7,697 bases of DNA from Acidobacteriota bacterium. GTDB lineage: Bacteria > Acidobacteriota > Terriglobia > Bryobacterales > Bryobacteraceae. Positions 1 to 7,697 of this stretch are shown here, piece by piece; the stretch's first letter is position 1; each line of letters begins with the position of its first letter. Position numbers and translations under genes: made by a program. The notes below the pieces were generated by a model that saw only the letters and a list, made by a program, of their open reading frames with translations, did no database searches and was not told the DNA's origin. The DNA lies in the NCBI GenBank assembly GCA_016871135.1, contig VFZQ01000239.1, positions 1 to 7,697 on the forward strand, written 5' to 3'.

Positions 1-113
<113 letters not shown>

Positions 114-125
114 TTAAATTCGAAT

Positions 126-155
126 CGACCCGGCCTTCGCCGGGTCGTTTTCTTT
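126..155 (+). terminator. Intrinsic terminator of the rRNA operon
   Basis: A perfect 9-bp GC-rich stem, CGACCCGGC (126-134) with GCCGGGTCG (139-147), closes a 4-base CTTC loop and is followed at once by the T-rich tract TTTTCTTT (148-155). It lies 12 nt after the 5S rRNA. This is a textbook Rho-independent terminator and separates the rRNA operon from the promoter of rpsL. Confidence 0.93.
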
Positions 156-216
156 GTGCCCGACCCCGGCCGTAACCCTGGCGCCGGCGGCACACACCAA
201 ACAATTGAAGTTTGAT

Positions 217-246
217 TTGACATTCGCCTCCGAACTTCGCTACACT
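217..246 (+). promoter_or_regulatory. Sigma70-type promoter of the str operon
   Basis: A consensus -35 box TTGACA (217-222) is separated by 18 bases from TACACT (241-246), a good -10 box, so transcription would start near 252-254. It sits after the 5S terminator and about 355 bases upstream of rpsL, with no competing gene between. It is the best promoter match in the window and the likely source of the rpsL-rpsG-fusA-tuf transcript, perhaps reaching to rplK. Inferred from sequence only. Confidence 0.75.
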
Positions 247-252
247 CATAAA

Positions 253-600
253 GTTCGCCTAAAGGCGCCGCCCTCGTGGTATGCCCAAACGTGAACGTGA
301 GTTGTCGTTGTTCTTTCCGGCTACCGCCGCACGGCAGTAACAGTTGCGGCCCGGCTGGGAGACAGGCCCTCTGCCCTTCAGATCCTATCGCGACTGCATG
401 AGACACGGCCTGCTTCGAAGAATCACTACCTCGCACATCCCCTAAAAATTCCAATGTGCTAGTGGCGCCCGCGCCACCCTTTTGCGGTCTTGTGGTCCGT
501 TTCACCAGGCTCCCCGCCTTGTGTGAATCGTCCGAACCGAGAAGATCGCCCGCAAGTCAAACAACAAGTTCAGTTTCGTTTTTCCAAGGAGAAGGTATCA
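253..600 (+). promoter_or_regulatory. Long structured 5' leader of rpsL, no gene seen
   Basis: About 348 bases separate the predicted transcription start from the rpsL start codon, and I see no convincing protein or RNA gene in them. Visible structures are a small hairpin at the 5' end (CGCC 256-259 with GGCG 264-267), GCCGCA (326-331) with TGCGGC (345-350), GCACAT (433-438) with ATGTGC (454-459), and a GC hairpin GTGGCG (462-467) with CGCCAC (472-477) followed by CCTTTT. A pyrimidine-rich stretch (about 571-585) precedes the ribosome binding site. Leaders of r-protein operons often bind a product protein, but this one matches no motif I can name, so any regulatory role is inference. Confidence 0.5.
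462..483 (+). terminator. Possible attenuator hairpin in the rpsL leader
   Basis: A 6-bp GC-rich stem (462-467 with 472-477, CCCG loop) is followed by CC and a short run of four T (480-483). It resembles a weak intrinsic terminator placed about 120 bases before rpsL, and the neighbouring stem GCACAT/ATGTGC (433-459) could stack on it or compete with it. The T run is short, so full termination is unlikely. It may instead pause polymerase or simply be a structural element. Confidence 0.3.
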
Positions 601-982
<382 letters not shown>

Positions 983-984
<2 letters not shown>

Positions 985-988
985 GGAG
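983..988 (+). promoter_or_regulatory. rpsG ribosome binding site fused to the rpsL stop
   Basis: The rpsL stop codon and the next Shine-Dalgarno sequence share bases in TAAGGAG (982-988), with AAGGAG 11 bases before the ATG of rpsG. Ribosomes ending on rpsL would be placed to reinitiate on rpsG, so translational coupling is likely. The whole intergenic gap is 15 bases. Confidence 0.75.
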
Positions 989-999
989 CGAATCGAGAA

Positions 1000-1473
1000 A
1001 TGCCCCGTAGACGAAAAGCTGAAATTCGCGAGGTTGCCCCGGATCCGGTGTTCGGTTCGACGCTCGTTGAGAAATTTGTCAACTCCATGATGTGGGAAGG
1101 CCGCAAGGCCACCGCGCAACGTATTTTCTACGCTGCCATGGAGAAGGTCGCCGAAAAGAGCGCTGGTGAAGAATCGCTCAAGGTCTTCAAGAAGGCCGTT
1201 GAGAACTGCAAGCCGATGCTCGAGGTGAAGACCCGACGCGTGGGCGGCGCCAACTACCAGGTGCCGGTCGAAGTTCCGCAGAACCGCCGGACCTCGCTGG
1301 CGCTGCGCTGGATCATCGGCAACGCGCGCAACCGCCCCGAAAAGGGCATGCCCGATAAACTGGCCAACGAACTTGTCGACGCGGCTAACCTTCGCGGCGG
1401 CGCAATCAAAAAGAAAGATGACGTCCACCGGATGGCCGAGGCCAACAAAGCCTTCGCGCACTACCGCTGGTAA
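1000..1473 (+). CDS. rpsG: 30S ribosomal protein S7
   Basis: S7 is a primary 16S rRNA binding protein that nucleates assembly of the 30S head and lies near the E site. The 157-residue product has the family hallmarks in order: basic MPRRRKAE start, PDPVFGS (15-21), the central LEVKTRRVGGANYQVPVEV stretch, and the C-terminal KKKDDVHRMAEANKAFAHYRW helix. Length equals the common bacterial form (about 156). Start ATG at 1000 agrees with the conserved N-terminus and has AAGGAG upstream. It follows rpsL by 15 bases. In E. coli S7 represses its own operon by binding a longer rpsL-rpsG spacer; that spacer is absent here, so any S7 feedback must use another site. Confidence 0.98.
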   Translation: MPRRRKAEIREVAPDPVFGSTLVEKFVNSMMWEGRKATAQRIFYAAMEKVAEKSAGEESLKVFKKAVENCKPMLEVKTRRVGGANYQVPVEVPQNRRTSLALRWIIGNARNRPEKGMPDKLANELVDAANLRGGAIKKKDDVHRMAEANKAFAHYRW

Positions 1474-1477
1474 GGAG
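1472..1477 (+). promoter_or_regulatory. Distant ribosome binding site of fusA overlapping the rpsG stop
   Basis: AAGGAG (1472-1477) overlaps the rpsG stop TAA (1471-1473) exactly as at the rpsL-rpsG junction, but 17 bases separate it from the fusA ATG, against the usual 5-10. The spacer ends in a run of six T. No other purine-rich site is nearer, so fusA probably depends on coupling to rpsG translation. Confidence 0.55.
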
Positions 1478-1494
1478 ACCTTCCCCCGTTTTTT

Positions 1495-3573
<2,079 letters not shown>

Positions 3574-3603
3574 GTTACGACCTAGTCAGGAGAATCGAAA
3601 AAC

Positions 3604-4791
<1,188 letters not shown>

Positions 4792-4803
4792 AGGAATAGC
4801 ATC

Positions 4804-4956
4804 ATGCCACGCGAAATCATTACGCTCCAGTGCACTGAGACCAAGCTCAAGCTGTACACCACGACTAAGAATAAGAAGAAGACCACCGAGCGGCTTGAGT
4901 TGATGAAGTACAACCCCAAGCTCCGCAAGCACACCCTGCATCGCGAAGTGAAGTAA
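4804..4956 (+). CDS. rpmG: 50S ribosomal protein L33, cysteine-depleted form
   Basis: Small large-subunit protein near the E site. The 50-residue reading starts at ATG 4804, 12 bases after tuf, with AAAGGAA (4790-4796) overlapping the tuf stop as its ribosome binding site. The product MPREIITLQCTETKLKLYTT, then TKNKKKTTERLELMKYNPKL and RKHTLHREVK, aligns along its length with L33 (typical 49-55 residues). Zinc-binding L33 has four cysteines in two CxxC pairs; here only Cys10 remains, with Thr13, Asn37 and Leu40 at the other places, so zinc binding is not expected and this is a C- type. Its position ahead of trnW-secE-nusG is the common bacterial arrangement. Confidence 0.95.
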   Translation: MPREIITLQCTETKLKLYTTTKNKKKTTERLELMKYNPKLRKHTLHREVK

Positions 4957-4973
4957 CGCTTCCGCGCGTTTTG

Positions 4974-4982
4974 CGCTACACT
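4974..4982 (+). promoter_or_regulatory. Candidate -10 element ahead of tRNA-Trp
   Basis: CGCTACACT (4974-4982) repeats exactly the nine bases that contain the -10 box of the rpsL promoter (238-246). It lies 18 bases after rpmG and about 70 before the tRNA gene, where a promoter for trnW-secE-nusG-rplK would be reasonable. There is no recognisable -35 box 17-18 bases upstream, so this may be a weak promoter or chance. Confidence 0.3.
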
Positions 4983-5003
4983 GGGTGTTGCCTCCATTCC
5001 CAA

Positions 5004-5035
5004 CGATTCCGCTACCGTCCTGGTGGCGGGAATCG
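5004..5035 (+). other. Strong bulged hairpin upstream of tRNA-Trp
   Basis: CGATTCC (5004-5010) pairs with GGAATCG (5029-5035), and GCTACC (5011-5016) with GGTGGC (5022-5027, one G-U pair), leaving a single bulged G (5028) and a 5-base loop. That makes a 13-bp stem ending 18 bases before the mature 5' end of the tRNA. No T tract follows, so it is not an ordinary intrinsic terminator. Its place between an mRNA segment and a tRNA suggests a processing or stability element, which is inference. Confidence 0.55.
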
Positions 5036-5053
5036 AGGGTGTCGATGTTCCAC

Positions 5054-5127
5054 AGGGGCGTAGGTTAACGGTAGACCTGCGGTCTCCAAAACCGCTAGTG
5101 CGGGTTCGATTCCTGCCGCCCCTGCCA
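5054..5127 (+). tRNA. trnW: tRNA-Trp (anticodon CCA)
   Basis: Full cloverleaf: acceptor AGGGGCG (5054-5060) with CGCCCCT (5117-5123), D arm 5063-5077, anticodon stem GCGGT/ACCGC (5079-5083 and 5091-5095) around a CTCCAAA loop giving anticodon CCA (5086-5088), and T arm 5100-5116 with TTCGATT. Discriminator G5124, usual for bacterial tRNA-Trp, is followed by an encoded CCA end (5125-5127). It reads UGG. It sits between rpmG and secE, a long-conserved position in bacteria, and would have to be cut out of the operon transcript by the normal tRNA nucleases. No intron and no mismatches other than one G-U pair in the T stem. Confidence 0.98.
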
Positions 5128-5219
5128 TCCCGAGTTTTCCCCAAAAAAGGCGAGATCTTCGGAACACCGATTGCGGAAGCGCGTTCACAGTTTGAAAGTT
5201 TCGCAATAAGAGAAGTGAG

Positions 5220-5489
5220 ATGACCACTACCATGGAGTCCAAGAGCGTAACCCCTTCCGATCCCCAGCCCACGCCCGGCGGGATCGCGACGTGGCCTGCC
5301 GCCATCAAGAACTACTTCGAAGAGCTCAAGATGGAGATGCGCCGCGTCACTTGGCCCAGTGAAAAGCAGGTCAAGGCCACGACGGTTGTTGTCATCGCCA
5401 GCGTGTTCGCCTTCTCCGCCTACTTTTTCGTCGTCGATTTCCTCATCGGCCGCGGTATCAATCAGCTCTTTAAGGTGTTGGCCAAATAA
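5220..5489 (+). CDS. secE: Preprotein translocase subunit SecE
   Basis: Small essential membrane subunit that clamps SecY in the SecYEG protein-export channel. The 89-residue product is the short single-span type: a Pro/Ser/Thr-rich N-terminus (1-25), an amphipathic cytoplasmic helix KNYFEELKMEMRRVTWPSEKQV (30-51) holding the conserved RRVTWPS motif, and one transmembrane helix at about 54-76 (TTVVVIASVFAFSAYFFVVDFL), then a short tail. Start ATG 5220 gives the longest product; ATG 5232 (Met5) is also possible, since the upstream GAAGTGAG is only a weak ribosome binding site. It lies 92 bases after tRNA-Trp and 2 bases before nusG. Confidence 0.95.
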   Translation: MTTTMESKSVTPSDPQPTPGGIATWPAAIKNYFEELKMEMRRVTWPSEKQVKATTVVVIASVFAFSAYFFVVDFLIGRGINQLFKVLAK

Positions 5490-5491
5490 CC

Positions 5492-6088
5492 ATGCCGGAC
5501 GAAATGGAAATCCAGGAAGCGCCGGAGCAACCGCAGGTTCCCGTCACCCCGGCCAATACCAAGCATTGGTACATCATTCATTCCTACTCCGGGTTTGAAA
5601 ACAAGGTTGCCGAATCGCTCCGCGGCCGTGCGGTGGCTTTCGGCTTCTCTGACCGCATCGGCCAGATTCTCATCCCCACCGAAGAGGTCTTTGAACTCCG
5701 CAACGGCAAGAAGGTCACTTCGAAGCGTCTGCTCTACCCCGGCTACGTGCTGGTCGAAATGGAGATGGACGACGAACTCTGGCACGCCGTGAAAGAAACG
5801 CCGCGTGTCACCGGATTTGTCGGCGGCGGCAATCATCCCGTGCCGCTGACGGCCGATGAAGTGAACCAGATTCTCTATCGCCAGGCCAACGCGGGCGATC
5901 GTCCGAAGCCCAAGCTCACCTACGAAAAGAACGAGACCGTCCGCATCACCGACGGCCCGTTCACCAACTTCTCCGGCAAGGTCGAAGAGATCAACTCCGA
6001 AAAGAACACGCTGCGCGTGATGGTCACCATTTTTGGCCGGTCCACTCCGGTCGAGCTCGAATTCGAGCAAGTCGAAAAGATCCAATAA
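5492..6088 (+). CDS. nusG: Transcription termination/antitermination protein NusG
   Basis: NusG binds the RNA polymerase clamp through its N-terminal domain and Rho or ribosomal S10 through its C-terminal KOW domain, linking transcription to termination and translation. The 198-residue protein shows the NGN domain from KHWYIIHSYSGFENKVAESL (24-43), including YPGYVLVEMEM and TGFVGG, and the KOW domain at about 145-198 with DGPF, FSGKVEEIN and IFGRSTPVELEFEQVEKI. A Pro/Glu/Gln-rich N-terminal extension of about 24 residues makes it longer than E. coli NusG (181). Start ATG 5492 lies 2 bases after the secE stop. The nearest AAGGTG (5473-5478) is inside secE, so coupling is likely. ATG 5504 (Met5) is an alternative start. 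Confidence 0.97.
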   Translation: MPDEMEIQEAPEQPQVPVTPANTKHWYIIHSYSGFENKVAESLRGRAVAFGFSDRIGQILIPTEEVFELRNGKKVTSKRLLYPGYVLVEMEMDDELWHAVKETPRVTGFVGGGNHPVPLTADEVNQILYRQANAGDRPKPKLTYEKNETVRITDGPFTNFSGKVEEINSEKNTLRVMVTIFGRSTPVELEFEQVEKIQ

Positions 6089-6106
6089 GCAAGCAGGCAA
6101 AACGAA

Positions 6107-6538
6107 ATGGCAAAGAAAGTAACAGGTCAGGTCAAGCTCCAGATTCCCGCTGGCAAGGCCACCCCGGCGCCGCCGGTCGGTACCGCGCTCGGTCCGCAGG
6201 GCGTCAACATCATGGAGTTCTGTAAGCAGTTCAACGCCAAGACCTCCAGCAAGGACAACGAAGGGCTGATCATCCCGGTCGTCATCACGATCTACTCGGA
6301 CCGCTCGTTCACCTTCATCACCAAGACCCCGCCGGTGGCGATTCTGATCAAGAAGGCGATCAAGCTCGACAAGGGCTCTCCCACGCCGAACAAGGCGAAG
6401 GTTGGCAAGATCTCGGAAGCGCAAATCGCCGAGATCGCCAAGCTCAAGATGCCGGACTTGAACAGCTTCACGATCGAATCGGCCATCGCGCAAGTCAAAG
6501 GCGCGTGTGTGTCGATGGGCGTCGACGTGATCAAGTAG
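6107..6538 (+). CDS. rplK: 50S ribosomal protein L11
   Basis: L11 forms the base of the large-subunit stalk with the 23S rRNA GTPase-associated region and contacts EF-G; it is also needed for RelA activation. The 143-residue product is full length (E. coli 142): MAKKVTGQVKLQIPAGKATP start, the Pro-rich APPVGTALGPQGVNIMEFCK linker segment (21-40) where thiostrepton-resistance changes map in other bacteria (Pro22 and Pro23 are present), DRSFTFITKTPP, and C-terminal rRNA-binding domain KPNKAKVGKIS-like to GACVSMGVDVIK. Lys residues at 4 and 40, probable PrmA methylation positions, are kept. It is 18 bases after nusG with only a weak AGG ribosome binding site. The usual partner rplA does not follow; a terminator does. 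Confidence 0.98.
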   Translation: MAKKVTGQVKLQIPAGKATPAPPVGTALGPQGVNIMEFCKQFNAKTSSKDNEGLIIPVVITIYSDRSFTFITKTPPVAILIKKAIKLDKGSPTPNKAKVGKISEAQIAEIAKLKMPDLNSFTIESAIAQVKGACVSMGVDVIK

Positions 6539-6561
6539 TCCCTTCTCGCAACTTTTCAAAC

Positions 6562-6603
6562 AACGCCGCGAGCAGCCTCAAACGGTTGACTCGCGGCGTT
6601 TTT
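6562..6603 (+). terminator. Intrinsic terminator after rplK
   Basis: A perfect 11-bp stem, AACGCCGCGAG (6562-6572) with CTCGCGGCGTT (6590-6600), surrounds a 17-base loop and runs into TTT (6601-6603), giving five T in all. It lies 23 bases after rplK and would end the long str/nusG transcript. The loop is longer than usual and the T tract short, but the GC-rich stem is strong. Confidence 0.85.
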
Positions 6604-6615
6604 GCGTCAATGTGC

Positions 6616-6645
6616 TTGCCCCCGCCTCCGCCGATCCGCTATCCT
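6616..6645 (+). promoter_or_regulatory. Candidate promoter of the TonB-dependent receptor gene
   Basis: TTGCCC (6616-6621) and TATCCT (6640-6645) are spaced by 18 bases, the same spacing as in the rpsL promoter. The pair sits just after the rplK terminator and about 62 bases before the next start codon, which fits a separate transcription unit. The -35 box is a moderate match. Confidence 0.5.
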
Positions 6646-6663
6646 CAAATTAACTCTGTTGGG

Positions 6664-6685
6664 GCGAAGCGCTACCCCGCTTCGC
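6664..6685 (+). promoter_or_regulatory. Hairpin in the receptor gene leader
   Basis: GCGAAGCG (6664-6671) pairs perfectly with CGCTTCGC (6678-6685) around a 6-base loop. It lies in the predicted 5' untranslated region, 10 bases before the AGGTGG ribosome binding site (6696-6701) of the receptor gene. It could influence translation or mRNA stability; no T tract follows, so it is not a terminator. Confidence 0.45.
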
Positions 6686-6707
6686 AAATCAATCCAGGTG
6701 GGCTCTT

Positions 6708-7697
6708 ATGTTCTCCCAACAGCGGTTTGTCGTCTTCGCATTCTTTGCGCTTTTTGCCTACGCGCAGGACACCTCGCGCATCTCCGGCTCCGTCGTCGAC
6801 GCCTCCGGCGCGCCCGTCCCGGCTGCAAAAATCAACCTGTATCGGCAAGGCGGCGCCGCGGTCATCGTCAGCACCGAAAGCGCCGCCGACGGCGTCTTCC
6901 GCATTCCCGGTCTGCGCGCCGGCATCTACGACATCTCTGCCGAAGCCTCCGGATTTCAGCGCCAGTCCATCCGTGCGATACGCCTGGAAACGGCCAGGGA
7001 ATTGAGCCTCGCCGCGATCAAGCTGGAAATCGGCGCTGTCGCCGAGACCGTCGAAGTTGTGTCCAGCGCCGCGGCCGTCGCCACCACGAACGCCGAGGTC
7101 GCAACCACTGTTTCCAGCGACCAACTCGGCCAACTGCCGGTGTTCGACCGCAACCCGATGAGCCTCATCCGTACACAGGCCGGCGTGACAAACGCCCGCG
7201 GGCCGACCACCATCAACGGCATGCGCGTGTCGTTCTCCAACGTCACGCTTGACGGCGTGAACATTCAAGACAACGCCGTCCGCACCAACAACCTCGACTT
7301 TATTCCAAACCGTCTCCGCCTCGGACAAATCGAAGAGATGACCATCTCGACCTCCAACGTCGTCTCGGCCGCCGGCGGCGGCGCAGGCCAAGTCAGCATC
7401 ACCACCAAGGCCGGCACGAATCAGTATCACGGCGAACTCGTCTGGTACAACCGCAACAACGCCTTCGCCGCCAACACCTGGTTTAACAACCGCGACCGCA
7501 TTGCGCGCCCCTTCCTCAATCAAAATCAATACGGCGGCTCGTTCGGCGGGCGCCTCATTCGCGACAAGCTCTTCTTCTTCGGCAACTACGAAGTGCTCAA
7601 CAACCGCCAGCAGCGCACGGTGAATCGCACGATCCCAACCGCCACCGCGCGTCAAGGCGATTTCATCTACCGCACCTCGGCTGGCGCCGTACAGTCG
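6708..7697 (+). CDS. Oar-like TonB-dependent receptor, 3' end beyond window
   Basis: Outer-membrane receptor with a carboxypeptidase-regulatory-like domain. The frame from ATG 6708 stays open for 330 codons to the last base, so the gene is cut by the window edge. AGGTGG (6696-6701) lies 6 bases before the start. Residues 1-19 are a signal peptide (MFSQQRFVVFAFFALFAYA, cleavage before Gln20). Residues 24-105 form a beta-sandwich domain (ISGSVVDASGAPVPAAKINL; DGVFRIPGLRAGIYDISAEA). A plug-like region follows at about 113-235 (INGMR, TLDGVNIQDN, GGGAGQVSITTKAGTN). The barrel starts near 240 (YHGELVWYNRNNAFAANTWF). Such proteins usually exceed 1000 residues and are abundant in acidobacteria. The substrate cannot be told from the sequence; roles in uptake of large carbon sources are proposed for relatives. 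It is a separate unit, not part of the ribosomal operon. Confidence 0.9.
   Translation, partial: MFSQQRFVVFAFFALFAYAQDTSRISGSVVDASGAPVPAAKINLYRQGGAAVIVSTESAADGVFRIPGLRAGIYDISAEASGFQRQSIRAIRLETARELSLAAIKLEIGAVAETVEVVSSAAAVATTNAEVATTVSSDQLGQLPVFDRNPMSLIRTQAGVTNARGPTTINGMRVSFSNVTLDGVNIQDNAVRTNNLDFIPNRLRLGQIEEMTISTSNVVSAAGGGAGQVSITTKAGTNQYHGELVWYNRNNAFAANTWFNNRDRIARPFLNQNQYGGSFGGRLIRDKLFFFGNYEVLNNRQQRTVNRTIPTATARQGDFIYRTSAGAVQS

Noticed and set aside
490..600. N-terminal extension of S12 to a TTG at 490
   Set aside because: The added residues have no resemblance to S12, and the GTG at 601 has a strong Shine-Dalgarno sequence and matches the family start.
5128..5219. Possible promoter or terminator between tRNA-Trp and secE
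   Set aside because: TTGCGG at 5171-5176 lacks a fitting -10 box at 16-18 bases, and no stem with a T tract is present.
6505..7252. Two plus-strand frames (6505-7005 and 6602-7252) around the start of the receptor gene
   Set aside because: Their Arg/Pro/Ser-rich products are out-of-frame readings; the frame from 6708 gives a signal peptide, a carboxypeptidase-like domain and a plug domain.
6672..7655. Minus-strand open reading frame of 327 codons opposite the receptor gene
   Set aside because: Antisense to a frame with clear family homology, with no domain or ribosome binding site of its own.

Overview
This window is a translation and transcription housekeeping locus, read entirely on the + strand, from a fairly GC-rich bacterium. 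Two things suggest an acidobacterium, perhaps of the Solibacter/Bryobacter kind: the EF-Tu sequence (for example the stretches SFRSFDSIDNAPEEKARGIT and ETANRHYAHVDCPGHADY), and an Oar-like TonB-dependent receptor with an N-terminal carboxypeptidase-regulatory-like domain, a family greatly expanded in that group. The placement is from memory of family sequences, not from a search.

Layout. Positions 1-113 are the end of an rRNA operon (5S rRNA lacking only its first few bases), closed by a strong intrinsic terminator (126-155). A good sigma70-type promoter (217-246) then starts a leader of about 350 nt with several hairpins, before the str operon: rpsL (S12), rpsG (S7), fusA (EF-G) and tuf (EF-Tu). 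A small rpmG (L33, 4804-4956) follows 12 nt behind tuf. Next come a bulged hairpin, a tRNA-Trp(CCA) gene (5054-5127), secE, nusG and rplK (L11). A perfect 11-bp hairpin with a short T run (6562-6603) ends the cluster. After it, a new transcription unit with its own candidate promoter and a leader hairpin encodes the first 330 residues of the TonB-dependent receptor, which runs off the window end. This last gene lies in an open frame with no stop before the window edge.

Function. S12, S7, L33 and L11 are ribosomal proteins. EF-Tu delivers aminoacyl-tRNA and EF-G drives translocation. tRNA-Trp supplies the adaptor, SecE anchors the Sec translocon, and NusG couples RNA polymerase to Rho or the ribosome. 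Spacing is tight (2-30 nt between most protein genes). Two junctions carry a stop codon fused to a Shine-Dalgarno sequence (TAAGGAG), which suggests translational coupling.

What stands out is architecture rather than a new system. The str block is preceded by an rRNA operon instead of rpoBC. It is joined directly to the rpmG-trnW-secE-nusG-rplK block, and rplK is followed by a terminator with no rplA, rplJ, rplL or rpoB. The rpsL-rpsG gap is only 15 nt, too short for the S7 autoregulatory site known from E. coli, while the leader upstream of rpsL is unusually long and structured. I found no evidence of a novel defence, mobile or biosynthetic system here.
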